In this document: positions 1 through 8,205 of the stretch, in pieces
Layout: every line of letters starts with the position of its first letter
Numbering within the stretch: position 1 is the first letter of the stretch
Assembly: GCF_016820655.1 (NCBI RefSeq)
Contig: NZ_WSFT01000015.1
Location: 1-57,537, forward strand
Length of the DNA stretch: 57,537 nucleotides
Direction of reading: 5' to 3'
DNA from: Anaeromonas frigoriresistens
GTDB lineage: Bacteria; Bacillota; Clostridia; Tissierellales; SIT17
Notes under the pieces: generated by a model
Databases searched by the model: none
The model's input: the letters and a program-made list of their open reading frames with translations, nothing else
Told to the model about the DNA's origin: nothing
Made by a program: the position numbers and the translations under genes

Positions 1-100
1 CAAAATGGAATAATTCTATTCTTCTAACCAACAATTTCACCCCTCTTAAAATAAAACTCTTTAGGACTTTACCTCTTATACTATTCTCAGTTGCCATTTC

Positions 101-235
101 ATCTAACATTTGGCACCTGGTATGCCATCTAACTTGACCCTAAAGGACTAACTTCGCCTCTAGTAAGAAGGTGTAGTGATGAACCTGCTGGAAAAAACAT
201 TCTTCCATCACCTTTATAGGAATGTGTTGTTATAC
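101..235 (-). other. attC-like recombination site 1
   Basis: On the minus strand it runs from a GTATAAC box (235-229) to a perfect GTTAGAT box (107-101), the G^TTRRRY crossover consensus of integron attC sites. The interior carries imperfect inverted repeats (TGTTTTT/AAAAACA-like arms and GGTGCC near the right box). A second ATCTAAC lies inside at 127-133. It closes the cassette that carries the hydrolase at 294. Leftward of it a further cassette begins and leaves the window; positions 1-100 hold no recognisable gene. Confidence 0.7.
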
Positions 236-293
236 GATTTAAATTGTGCTTTAGAATAATTACTTAGTTTTATCAAGTGAACTCTCCTTCACA

Positions 294-1058
294 CTAAAGG
301 TTTGCTTTTAACCATGTAATTAAATTTTCTAACATACTTGTCGTAACCCTATGGTTAATGTTACTAAACTCTATTAGTTGTAATTTCTCTTGATTATTTA
401 TATAAAGAGGTTTCATTCGATCAACAAACTTTTTCTGTATTTCAATAGGTATAGTTGTATCTTCTACTCCATGGAAGATTGAAATAGCTCTTCCTTTTAT
501 TTTTTCTTCATTTGTTATTGGATCATATAACTCAATTTCATCTATATAAGGTTCACTAGATGGTAAGATATTATTTTTTATGCATTCTTTCCAAGCAAAG
601 GCGCCATTAAATCCAGCTAGACATTTTAAGTGGTCATGCTTAACAAAAACTCCTCCAGCTGTTATTGCCCCCATCGAATCTCCCAATACACATATACGGG
701 TTAGATCAGCGTCATGTTTTTCTATTAATTTTTTAATAAGTACGTGGGATTCTTGAATACTCTTAAGAATTATTTCCCATACATATTTCTCTAAAAAGTC
801 AGTATTGTTGTATTCAGTTGACCCTCTTTCACCATGGTATAATGCATCAGGTACAATAACTTGATAACCAAAGCTGGCAATTGACATTGCTTGAAATCTT
901 ATAAAATCTTTATTTGAATGGGATCCATGATAATAAATAACAGTTGGTAGTACTCCAGTATAATCTTTTGGATTAAATCTTAGGTATGGAATATCTCCTA
1001 CTTTTTCTTTTGTAATCATCACGAATGTATTCTCATGTTTAAATATTGACCATTCCAT
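294..1058 (-). CDS. alpha/beta-hydrolase (esterase/dienelactone hydrolase-like)
   Basis: A soluble alpha/beta-hydrolase of 254 aa with an oxyanion-hole HG motif (YYHGS, near residue 46) and a nucleophile elbow GDSMG with the serine at about residue 128. A late Asp (in EDTTIP, about 203) and His (NINHR, about 237) complete a plausible catalytic triad. The best family match is the esterase/dienelactone hydrolase group of about 250 aa; the substrate is not predictable. The ATG at 1058 is preferred over the one at 1067 because GGGAG lies 9 nt upstream of it, whereas it abuts the earlier ATG. It is the last gene before attC site 1 and shares a cassette with the upstream acetyltransferase, since no clear attC separates the two. 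Confidence 0.75.
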   Translation of the reverse strand: MEWSIFKHENTFVMITKEKVGDIPYLRFNPKDYTGVLPTVIYYHGSHSNKDFIRFQAMSIASFGYQVIVPDALYHGERGSTEYNNTDFLEKYVWEIILKSIQESHVLIKKLIEKHDADLTRICVLGDSMGAITAGGVFVKHDHLKCLAGFNGAFAWKECIKNNILPSSEPYIDEIELYDPITNEEKIKGRAISIFHGVEDTTIPIEIQKKFVDRMKPLYINNQEKLQLIEFSNINHRVTTSMLENLITWLKANL

Positions 1059-1159
1059 CTGTAGCATCTCCCTTTATCTTTATTCTTGAAAGTATAGTTT
1101 AACCTGCTCCCATAGCCTTTTTTAATAATCATCAAACTACTAAGTAACAATTTGAGTTA

Positions 1160-1714
1160 TCAAATTCTATTGTTTTCTTTCCACTCGTTTGCTAAAACTC
1201 CATAGACAATATGATTAACAGAATGATCATATAACCATTCTGCATCTCTAATCATCCCTTCTTCTATAAAACCTAACCTCTCTGGGATAGCTCTACTTTT
1301 TTGGTTATATTCTGCACATCTAATTTCTACTCTATTTAAGTTTAAATCTATAAGTGCATAGTCAATAAAAGCTCTACATGCTTTTGTCATAATGCCTTTC
1401 CCAACATACTTTTCACCAAGCCAATAACCTATACTTGTAGATTTATTCGACCAATCAACCTTATGGTATCCTATAACTCCAGCAATTTCCCCTTTATACC
1501 ATATACCTGCTTGGAATCCTTCATTTGATGCAAATTGCTTCATAGTAATTTCTATAAACTTCTTTGTATCCTCATAGCTGGTTGAACTATCTACCCATGG
1601 AAGCCAATCTCTCAAATATTCTCTACAAGAATCAATCAATTCGAATAATTCTTCTGAATTTCTATTTTCCAACAATCTAAGTTCTATATCACTATCTATC
1701 ACATATTTAAACAT
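1160..1714 (-). CDS. GNAT acetyltransferase, RimJ/RimL-like
   Basis: A GCN5-related N-acetyltransferase of about 184 aa. It has the RimJ/RimL layout: an N-terminal strand with LRLLENRNSEELFELI, a GVIGYHKVDW beta-bulge, the acetyl-CoA loop around GYWLGEKYVGKGIMTKA (variant Q/RxxGxG/A) and the C-terminal NxxSRAIPERLGFIEEG motif. RimL homologues acetylate L7/L12 or small molecules; the substrate here is unknown. The ATG at 1714 is chosen over the GTG at 1723 because the GTG lies inside the AAGGGGTG ribosome-binding site. It is the first gene of its cassette and follows attC site 2. Confidence 0.8.
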   Translation of the reverse strand: MFKYVIDSDIELRLLENRNSEELFELIDSCREYLRDWLPWVDSSTSYEDTKKFIEITMKQFASNEGFQAGIWYKGEIAGVIGYHKVDWSNKSTSIGYWLGEKYVGKGIMTKACRAFIDYALIDLNLNRVEIRCAEYNQKSRAIPERLGFIEEGMIRDAEWLYDHSVNHIVYGVLANEWKENNRI

Positions 1715-1785
1715 CTTTTTCACCCCTTAAATTTTCATTAACTCTTAAAAAGGCCGCGTAGTCTATACCCTGATATTGTACTTTC

Positions 1786-1921
1786 TTCTAACATGACCGT
1801 GTTTGCGACGCCTTCGAACCGGACCCCAAAGGAATACTTTCTTGGTGGAGCTTCACTCCCAGTGAGAAGGTGTGGGCCTTCTCTTGCCATAGTAGCTCCT
1901 TGTGTAAACATATTGTTAGGT
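1786..1921 (-). other. attC-like recombination site 2
   Basis: Minus-strand boxes are ACCTAAC (1921-1915) and GTTAGAA (1792-1786). Long arms pair TGTTTGCG near the left box with the TGTGTAAACA stretch near the right box. The interior has the GGTGGAGCTT...CTCCCAGTGAGAAGG hairpin shared with sites 8, 9 and 11. An open frame across this site (1738-1962) has no family resemblance and is rejected as a gene. Confidence 0.75.
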
Positions 1922-1977
1922 GTAGTAGTCGATTGACCCAATACTACCACCATTATAAACACTTTAATTTTAAAAAA

Positions 1978-2808
1978 TCATTTATTTATTATCTGTCTTA
2001 ATCTATGTATTTGCTCTTCAACCTCTTTCTTTGCATGTGGATTGATTTTATCTATGCTTACTATAGGACAACCACTACCAATTCTGTCATAGCTCCTTCC
2101 ATATTCTAAGGTTACTATCTTCACTGAAAAGTTAGAGATTATATTTTCTATGTGTTCATATAACTCATCCTGTATTTTCATATGTGACTGAATGTTACCA
2201 TCTTTTTCTTCCCAACCGTTGATGTGTACCTCATAGACTCTATTAAGAGGAAGTTTTGAAACATATTCTTCAAATGATTCACCTGTTTTTACTGAACTCC
2301 AATAAGCGTGACTAACATCATATAAAAAGTCAGTGTCTGTTTTATTGATTATCTTTGATATCACCATTGGGTCAAGCTCATATTGATTAGATTTGCCCAT
2401 AGCGTTTTCAAATGCAATAAACTCCATTTCCGAAAAATATTTTTTGATAAAATTAATGTTTTCAATTGAGTTTCTTATGACTTCATTTTTTGAAGCACTT
2501 AAATCAGCTCCATTTAAGTGAAATGATATGCCTGGTGTCTCAGAAACTCTACACAATTCTTTGAAAGTCTCAATATTAAAATTATCTTTAAATCTTTTAT
2601 TGCAAATATTAAAATCATTTGGGTAAAATCCATGCAATAATAGGGGTTTTATATCTTTAATATATTTTAATCGGTCAATAAAAGCACTTAGAGATTGGAA
2701 ACTATTATCGTTTCCAAGACTAGGATACTTAAAATAATCAAATTCTACTATCCCTTCATTTAGCAACTCTTCTGCTTCTCTTAAATAATTACAAGCCAGC
2801 TTAATCAT
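1978..2808 (-). CDS. MNIO/DUF692-like TIM-barrel metalloenzyme
   Basis: A 276-aa protein with the order of metal-binding motifs seen in AP-endonuclease-2/DUF692 TIM barrels (multinuclear non-heme iron oxidases such as MbnB). The motifs are FHLNG (about residue 96), FENAMG (about 134), LYDVSHAYWS (about 162), VYEVHINGW (about 190), SHMKIQDELYEHI (about 206) and TLEYGR (about 232). Each supplies a His, Glu or Asp in the place expected for a metal site. MNIO enzymes usually modify cysteine-containing precursor peptides. No precursor or RRE-type partner is seen beside it, so a sugar-phosphate isomerase/endonuclease-IV role remains possible. GGAGG precedes the ATG. It is the single gene of its cassette. 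Confidence 0.6.
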   Translation of the reverse strand: MIKLACNYLREAEELLNEGIVEFDYFKYPSLGNDNSFQSLSAFIDRLKYIKDIKPLLLHGFYPNDFNICNKRFKDNFNIETFKELCRVSETPGISFHLNGADLSASKNEVIRNSIENINFIKKYFSEMEFIAFENAMGKSNQYELDPMVISKIINKTDTDFLYDVSHAYWSSVKTGESFEEYVSKLPLNRVYEVHINGWEEKDGNIQSHMKIQDELYEHIENIISNFSVKIVTLEYGRSYDRIGSGCPIVSIDKINPHAKKEVEEQIHRLRQIINK

Positions 2809-2872
2809 TCTGCTCCTCCGTTCCCTAAAAAAAGTAAAAACCCTTAATTAGCACTCTGTTATCGACTATTTC

Positions 2873-2951
2873 ATCTAACGTGTTGAAGCTTAGCGACGTC
2901 AGACTTTCCCTAAATATCTTCTGTCCAATGTCTGCTAAGCCTCTGTTAGGC
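2873..2951 (-). other. attC-like recombination site 3
   Basis: A short site of 79 bp. Minus-strand boxes are GCCTAAC (2951-2945), a perfect RYYYAAC, and GTTAGAT (2879-2873), a perfect GTTRRRY. Arms GTGTTGAAGCTTAGC and GCTAAGCCTC show strong pairing. It overlaps the stop codon of the HEAT gene by 6 bases. Confidence 0.8.
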
Positions 2952-3767
2952 GAAGTTGCCAGTCAGTACAACTAATACTTCGTGCACCTGTTTATCAAAC
3001 TTTTTAGCCAATCTCGACTTGCCTAGATTAGATTTTATTATCTTCTTTATATCATGATCATTTTTCTGAGCCCACTTCTTCATAAGTTCAAAACCTTCAT
3101 TAGGTGCTTTAGCAACAAATACACTTATAGCATACTCAAGCCCTTTTTTTAAAACACGAAATCCCTCAGTCTTACGAACTTCTCTATTTAGGTTAGTTAG
3201 GTCTGCCAAAATTCCTTCTGTAATTTTAAGACAGAATAGTACATTATCCTTATTATTCAAAACAGGAGGATGTGCTAGAGCCGCTATAATTGCCCTTCTT
3301 TCTAAAAGAGAACCATCATCAATCCACTTATTAAAAATTGATTCTGCTGCCCTAAAATCTTCCTCTTCAATCCATTGAAGTCCTATAGCTACGGCTTCTC
3401 TAACTCGCCATCTTGAATCATTTGCTGCAGCCTGCAATAGTTCACTGACTTTTTCTTTCTTTTTAGAGTCGACACAACTAAATATACCTCCTAAGGCTTG
3501 TACAGCACAAAAAGGGATAAATTCTTTTAGACTATCCCGCGAAGTATCTTCTGCTGTTATTTTTGCCCATCCATTTAAAGTTTTCCATAAAATATCATCA
3601 ATGTACTGTGTGTCTCTTAAACAGTCAGCAAATGCATATGCTAGTTCCAAGTTAGCCCTCGGTCCTGGTAAGTTAGAATTGAGAATTAAGAAGTCTTCTA
3701 GTTCTCCAAAATCACTCTTAATTATTAACGGTTTCAATTGTATTGCATATTCATTACGTTTGCTCAT
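2946..3767 (-). CDS. HEAT-repeat protein (AlkD/DNA-alkylation-repair-like fold)
   Basis: A 273-aa all-helical protein. Repeated helix pairs run throughout, for example LLQAAANDSRWRVREAVAIGLQWI at about 107-130, typical of HEAT units with the conserved Arg/Asp turn (DSRWRVREA). The arrangement resembles the AlkD-like DNA alkylation repair family, but the catalytic Trp/Asp/Arg set cannot be assigned confidently, so a binding role is equally likely. The ATG has GGGAGGT 6 nt upstream. It is the only gene of its cassette, and its stop codon lies inside attC site 3. Confidence 0.6.
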   Translation of the reverse strand: MSKRNEYAIQLKPLIIKSDFGELEDFLILNSNLPGPRANLELAYAFADCLRDTQYIDDILWKTLNGWAKITAEDTSRDSLKEFIPFCAVQALGGIFSCVDSKKKEKVSELLQAAANDSRWRVREAVAIGLQWIEEEDFRAAESIFNKWIDDGSLLERRAIIAALAHPPVLNNKDNVLFCLKITEGILADLTNLNREVRKTEGFRVLKKGLEYAISVFVAKAPNEGFELMKKWAQKNDHDIKKIIKSNLGKSRLAKKFDKQVHEVLVVLTGNFA

Positions 3768-3809
3768 TTTTACCTCCCACTACCTTGAAATTTTTATCTA
3801 GGCAATTTT

Positions 3810-3879
3810 GCCTAACGTTCTTGATATATTAAGACGGCCCAGATGCTCTTTGTGACTGTCCTTAAATATCATGTTATCA
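3810..3879 (-). other. attC-like recombination site 4
   Basis: The shortest site, 70 bp. Minus-strand boxes are TGATAAC (3879-3873) and GTTAGGC (3816-3810), the second a perfect GTTRRRY. It closes the APH cassette. The sequence just to the left (the start of the HEAT cassette) forms a small palindrome TTAGGCAAAATTGCCTA. Confidence 0.7.
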
Positions 3880-3967
3880 GAAGGACAAGTAGCCACAATA
3901 CAAGTTAATTAAATAGATCTTTGCTATTGATTAAAAAACTAAAACTTACTGATATAACACACTAGCA

Positions 3968-4750
3968 TTAGTAAAATTCATCCATAATAATATAAAATTC
4001 TATTTTATTCCAATCCGGATTAGTAATACCATATATATTAAAGAATAAGTCGAGCCATTGTTCTCCAATATCCCCTTGGATGTTTCGAACTGCCAAAGCT
4101 ATATCTTTGTATTTATCTCCAATCCCTGCTCTTCCCACATCGATTATTCCGTTTAGCATGTTATTATTAATAATTATGTTATCGAAACAATAATCTCCAT
4201 GAATGAATACATTGTCATTTTTTTCAGGTTTTAATGAAAGTAATTTATCATACAGCTCCAATGGAGTTAGATTTTTATATTTATCTTCCATATTATCTAA
4301 ATTAATTCCAAGTTCTAAATACTCTCTAGCTTTTAAGAGCATAAATTCATCCTCTTCTTTGTTTGGACATCCACTAATTTTAATACCATGTATTAGTTTT
4401 AAGCTTTCAGCATAGATTTTTACTATCTCTTCACTGCTTTTAGATTGATGATATAATTTCTCTAAAGTATTACCTTTGATAGCTGTCATTAGTAAAAAGT
4501 GCTTATTTGATGTCTTTTTAAAAGTAATAACCTGAGGCACTTGAAATTTACCTTCTAGCCATTTTAATACCTCATATTCAACTTCAAGTTCATCTATAAA
4601 CCTATTATTAACATCTACTACCTTAAGAAAATACATCTTATTTTCTTTTTCAAATCTATATATATTAGTCCCTGATAAACCACTCGGTCCATTTTTTATT
4701 GAAAAACCTTGTAATGCTTGTTTGATGTCCTCTGGTAATTCAAGATGCAA
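3968..4750 (-). CDS. aminoglycoside 3'-phosphotransferase-like kinase (APH family)
   Basis: A 260-aa APH-fold kinase. Key motifs are the ATP-site lysine in MYFLKVV (about residue 43), the catalytic loop HGDYCFDN (184-191) and the metal-binding IDVGRAGIGDKYKDIA (203-218). The loop pattern follows APH(3') enzymes (HGDxxxxN, then IDxGRxGxxDxxxDIA). Family members transfer phosphate from ATP or GTP to the 3'-hydroxyl of kanamycin-type aminoglycosides. The true substrate here is inferred, not shown. Length is close to the usual 250-270 aa. The start is TTG, with GGGAGGT 9 nt upstream. It sits alone in a cassette, the usual context of mobile resistance genes. Confidence 0.75.
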   Translation of the reverse strand: MHLELPEDIKQALQGFSIKNGPSGLSGTNIYRFEKENKMYFLKVVDVNNRFIDELEVEYEVLKWLEGKFQVPQVITFKKTSNKHFLLMTAIKGNTLEKLYHQSKSSEEIVKIYAESLKLIHGIKISGCPNKEEDEFMLLKAREYLELGINLDNMEDKYKNLTPLELYDKLLSLKPEKNDNVFIHGDYCFDNIIINNNMLNGIIDVGRAGIGDKYKDIALAVRNIQGDIGEQWLDLFFNIYGITNPDWNKIEFYIIMDEFY

Positions 4751-4849
4751 TCTTCTCTACCTCCCATTGATGTTTATTAAATATTAGCTAATAAATTATC
4801 TTAACCACTATCTATCCGAATAGAATTGATAATTCTTTATCTGTCTTTC

Positions 4850-4981
4850 TGATAACGTCCCGCAGCTTCGCGACGTCCCCATAAAAACTCCAACTTCTAA
4901 TTAAAGTTCCCATCCTAACATAAGTCATCCCCGCTTTCATTTATCCTCTCAAGTTGGGATGTCGCTAACCTGCTGTTATAC
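4850..4981 (-). other. attC-like recombination site 5
   Basis: Minus-strand boxes are GTATAAC (4981-4975) and GTTATCA (4856-4850). Adjacent to the left box, GCAGCTTCGCGACGT is a short hairpin, and AAGTTGGGATG pairs loosely with CATCCTAACATA further in. It closes the two-gene EFR1/HXXEE cassette. Confidence 0.75.
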
Positions 4982-4997
4982 GAAGGTCGAACTCTAC

Positions 4998-5819
4998 TTA
5001 AAAATAAATCTTTGGTTCTTTTCTTACCTTTCCTTTTTTTCTTAAAATAAATTTTACTAACCATGATTTCTTAAAATTAATTTTTCGAGCTTCTTTAGGA
5101 CACTTTTTTACACAAGCAAAACAACGCAAACATATATTATCGTCTATTTCAAGCTCCTTTTTATCAATTGCTCCTACTGGACATACGTTAATACATATAC
5201 CACATCTATTACATTTTTTGTTATCAATTTTCGGTTTCTCAGCAAACATTTTAGCACTATTCCTCGGCAAAATTTTAGCTATTAATGGTAATTTACCTTG
5301 AATATTTAATTCAGCAAAGTTTTCAATATTATTGGATGTTTTTAACTTCTCAATTATTTTCTTTCCTAAATACTTTGCCTTTTTTAAATCATCTTTATCT
5401 GGTCTGTTTTTTGCTATTTTTAATTCATTATTTGAAAAAGAATGTTCTCCAATAAATGACCCTGCTCCAATGACATTAAATCCATTCTCTTCAACTAATT
5501 CTTTTAATTGTTTAAGTGCTATTCCCTCACCAATATTTCCATAAAGAGCTATTAAAATTATTGGCTGTCCTTGTCCACTAAGATTAGCTAATGATTTCTC
5601 AATTACTTCTGGAATTCTCTCTTCATAAACTGGAACCCCAATAATTAAAAGTTCATTATTTAAATTTATATCTAATTTGAAATTTTGGCGAACTTCTGGT
5701 TTAGTTAAATCTATTGTTTTAGTATTTTCAATTTTTAAACCTGTTGATATTGCTTCAATTATGTATTGAGTTGTGTTAGTTGGAGAAAAATATATTTTGG
5801 TTAATTTATCTATTTTCAT
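4998..5819 (-). CDS. EFR1-type flavodoxin-ferredoxin fusion
   Basis: A 273-aa electron-transfer protein. Residues 5-165 form a flavodoxin-like domain with the FMN phosphate loop FSPTNTTQY (11-19) and GVPVYEERIPE (61-71). The C-terminus carries two 4Fe-4S clusters, Cys 203/206/209/213 (CNRCGICINVCP) and Cys 230/233/236/240 (CLRCFACVKKCP). This is the EFR1 family common in anaerobes; it presumably shuttles electrons between FMN and an unidentified partner. It starts directly after the TAA of the upstream membrane protein, so the two are translationally coupled and travel in one cassette. Confidence 0.85.
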   Translation of the reverse strand: MKIDKLTKIYFSPTNTTQYIIEAISTGLKIENTKTIDLTKPEVRQNFKLDINLNNELLIIGVPVYEERIPEVIEKSLANLSGQGQPIILIALYGNIGEGIALKQLKELVEENGFNVIGAGSFIGEHSFSNNELKIAKNRPDKDDLKKAKYLGKKIIEKLKTSNNIENFAELNIQGKLPLIAKILPRNSAKMFAEKPKIDNKKCNRCGICINVCPVGAIDKKELEIDDNICLRCFACVKKCPKEARKINFKKSWLVKFILRKKGKVRKEPKIYF

Positions 5820-6377
5820 TTAATCACCCTTAATTAATTTGATAAAATTCTTATATAAGACTTCTGAAATTTTATGAAGTAAAAGTATAATTGGAATTAT
5901 TAGAACTACCCCAACTAAACTACTGATTAAAATTGTTTTAAAAGTAATTAAATCACTTGCTAATAATCTAAAAAATAAATATGGACAATAAGGAAAAATT
6001 AATAAAATTGTTGTTATTATAAAAGGAGCATACCTTTTCAATATCACTACTGTTATAATGTGCATGATACCATGAATTAATAAAAATGAATTTAAAACTA
6101 TCAGAAAAATAAATTTCCCATATTCTACAGCCATAAATGTAGCAATTATAAACAATATAAACTCAAGAAAAACAGCTAAAGCAAACTGAGAAGTCGATAT
6201 ATTTGCAAACTTATCAATTCTTCTTTCTAAAAAATTCGGAGCTTTTTTTCGGATGTAATCAAAGTTGTTTTCTAACCAAGGAACTATTAAAATAATTTCT
6301 TCAAAATCATGTAACATAAACACTATTGGTAATAACCATATTAAAGTATTAATACTAATCTCTTTAAAAATAAACAT
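5820..6377 (-). CDS. HXXEE domain-containing membrane protein
   Basis: A 185-aa integral membrane protein with about five hydrophobic helices (roughly 7-25, 65-85, 88-113, 118-140 and 145-168). Near the N-terminus it has MLHDFEEIILIVPWLE, the His-x-x-Glu-Glu motif that names the HXXEE family. The function of the family is unknown; the conserved acidic/His set in a helix suggests metal or proton handling. It is co-cistronic with the EFR1 flavodoxin-ferredoxin, which hints at a membrane-linked redox pair. Confidence 0.8.
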   Translation of the reverse strand: MFIFKEISINTLIWLLPIVFMLHDFEEIILIVPWLENNFDYIRKKAPNFLERRIDKFANISTSQFALAVFLEFILFIIATFMAVEYGKFIFLIVLNSFLLIHGIMHIITVVILKRYAPFIITTILLIFPYCPYLFFRLLASDLITFKTILISSLVGVVLIIPIILLLHKISEVLYKNFIKLIKGD

Positions 6378-6421
6378 AATCAGTTTCCCTTCATTATAAA
6401 ATAAACCCTAGTTCGACTTTC

Positions 6422-6590
6422 GTATAACGTCTCATGTTCACGACGTTCCTCAACCTTAGAAGGAGGCGCTCATGCCCTGTCAAGAGCTAATGTGCCGACT
6501 GTCCCGACGGGCTTAGGTTGAGGAATGTGTGGAGGGCTTTTACCCTAAAATAATACCTTGCCCGTAACGGACGTGAACACATTGTTATAT
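6422..6590 (-). other. attC-like recombination site 6
   Basis: The longest site, 169 bp. Minus-strand boxes are ATATAAC (6590-6584) and GTTATAC (6428-6422). The arms pair ATGTTCACGACG with CGGACGTGAACACAT, and CCTCAACCT with AGGTTGAGG, leaving a GC-rich terminal loop. It closes the cassette of the large AraC/GyrI regulator. Confidence 0.8.
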
Positions 6591-6648
6591 ATAGTTTTCC
6601 CCATGCCCCTAGAGGAATACCTTACTTTTATTTTCTCCTTATACAACT

Positions 6649-7953
6649 CTATTTTATTGGACAATAAATAGTTATTTCAGGGTTGCTATTTGATTTAAGT
6701 TCATTATCTTTAATATGCCATTCTTCACGCCATTTAAGCTTTGGATTTACTTTCATATCACTTGTGTTAATATAATTTATTAGTTTATCCCATGCTTTTG
6801 GCAAAGTATTAAAATTGCATTTAGTACGTATGTATTTACCTCCTTCTAAAGTCTGTAAAACTAACCCTTTTTCAAGTTCAATTGGCTTAACCTTACAAGA
6901 TACCATTGCAATATAATATCTACGTATATTTTTTCTTCTAATATTATAATTATTAAAAGCATAATACCTAGATTCTGTTATTGAAACATTATTTCTTGAC
7001 CAATTTAAAATGTTTCTCCATGCCTCATACGGAACATTCTCTTCATCGCCATATACCTGTGACAAAATAACCGTCATAGGAGGTGAAGTTACAATCTCAT
7101 AATCTGATTTTTCTACAATGGGCATCATTAGTCGAACATCATAATCAAAGGATAAATCTACCCCTTCAATGTGCTCTTCTAAGTGTTGATGTGTACCAAT
7201 ATCATACCTACTAAGCTTTACCCAATGTTTAAAACGTTTCCACGCAGATTCTATCTCCTTTACATTAACCGTAGTTACTGCATATAGTCCACCTTCTAAA
7301 TACTTAGTCTTAATCATATCATCTTCTATTTGTAAGTTATCATCTATTGTTATACATGCTGAGTAACCATGCTTATTTGAGTAATTATTAAAAATATCAT
7401 AACCAAATAGTCTATATTGCCGATTAGTCAACAAATTAGCTCTTTTTGCCCATTCTAAGAGGTATTTAAATGAATGATATTCGGGGTTTTCATTATAAGA
7501 TTCAAAATAGGCAATTCTCATAGATTCTATTTTTCTCAACACTTTAATTTCAGGGTATTCTTTAATAATATTTTCATTAGCTAAATCATAATATTCATCC
7601 ATAATATCAATCCTTTCAAAAACATATTTATGATGGATATGCCTATATTGCGAAGGCAAATAACCAACAATATTATAAAACGTACGAGAGAAAGTATCAC
7701 TACCTGTATAATCATACTTTATAGCAAGTTCCATTACTGTAGCTTTTGTTAATTTAAGGTCTTTGCCTGCCATATCTATACGACGATATCTAATATACTC
7801 TTTAACTTTGTAGCCCGTTAGAGCAAAAAATAATCTATAGAAATTAGATAAAGACATATAGGCAGTAGTTGCTACATCATTTAAGTCTATATGATTAAAT
7901 AGGTTGTTTTCAATATATTGAATTGCTCTATCGATACGTTCATAATAATCCAT
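6649..7953 (-). CDS. AraC-family regulator with two GyrI-like ligand-binding domains
   Basis: A 434-aa transcription factor. Residues about 6-104 contain the paired AraC helix-turn-helix motifs (IDLNDVATTAYMSLSNFYRLF and ATVMELAIKYDYTGSDTFSR followed by a GYLPSQYR signature). The rest forms two consecutive GyrI-like (AraC effector-binding) domains, roughly 130-280 and 285-434, each ending in a beta-strand (RLMMPI, ITIYCPI). One GyrI-like domain per protein is the common form; the duplication is less common. Such regulators sense small hydrophobic compounds or drugs. GGAGG lies 7 nt before the ATG. It is alone in its cassette. Confidence 0.85.
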   Translation of the reverse strand: MDYYERIDRAIQYIENNLFNHIDLNDVATTAYMSLSNFYRLFFALTGYKVKEYIRYRRIDMAGKDLKLTKATVMELAIKYDYTGSDTFSRTFYNIVGYLPSQYRHIHHKYVFERIDIMDEYYDLANENIIKEYPEIKVLRKIESMRIAYFESYNENPEYHSFKYLLEWAKRANLLTNRQYRLFGYDIFNNYSNKHGYSACITIDDNLQIEDDMIKTKYLEGGLYAVTTVNVKEIESAWKRFKHWVKLSRYDIGTHQHLEEHIEGVDLSFDYDVRLMMPIVEKSDYEIVTSPPMTVILSQVYGDEENVPYEAWRNILNWSRNNVSITESRYYAFNNYNIRRKNIRRYYIAMVSCKVKPIELEKGLVLQTLEGGKYIRTKCNFNTLPKAWDKLINYINTSDMKVNPKLKWREEWHIKDNELKSNSNPEITIYCPIK

Positions 7954-8090
7954 AATTTACCTCCGGAGTGATTTATGGTACCTTTATTATACTAAAAATA
8001 AATATATATATAGCGACTTTTTTTCCAATAGTATACGTTACAAATATATATGGCCCACAGAGCATATCCCAAATGCATGGGGAAAATTGT

Positions 8091-8195
8091 ATATAACGTT
8101 TCCGTATTGCCGAAGTCCATCAGACTTAGATAGCTCCTATCTTAGTCTGATGGATTTGGGTGCAGCGTAGCGGAACCGGCAATATATTGTTATGC
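8091..8195 (-). other. attC-like recombination site 7
   Basis: Minus-strand boxes are GCATAAC (8195-8189) and GTTATAT (8097-8091). Arms pair well: TTTCCGTATTGCCG with CGGCAATATATTG and the GGAACCGG stretch, plus a perfect CCATCAGACTTAGATAG / CTATCTTAGTCTGATGG inner stem. It closes the TrmH cassette. Confidence 0.85.
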
Positions 8196-8205
8196 GATGT
8201 GAGAT

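Noticed and set aside
127..133. Second ATCTAAC inside attC site 1 as a separate site border
   Set aside because: No partner box at suitable distance; it is probably part of the inner arms.
1067..1160. attC between the hydrolase and the GNAT gene (GTTTAAC at 1097, GTTATCA at 1156)
   Set aside because: The boxes are weak, no inverted repeat lies between them, and the cassette-end match is missing, so I treat both genes as one cassette.
1738..1962. 74-codon open frame on the minus strand
   Set aside because: It lies almost wholly within attC site 2 and its translation resembles no protein; the palindromic site explains the sequence.
6411..8100. Inverted repeats at cassette ends as transposon or MITE termini
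   Set aside because: The matching ends differ in sequence from cassette to cassette, are joined to GTT/AAC boxes and no transposase or target duplication is seen; attC halves fit better.
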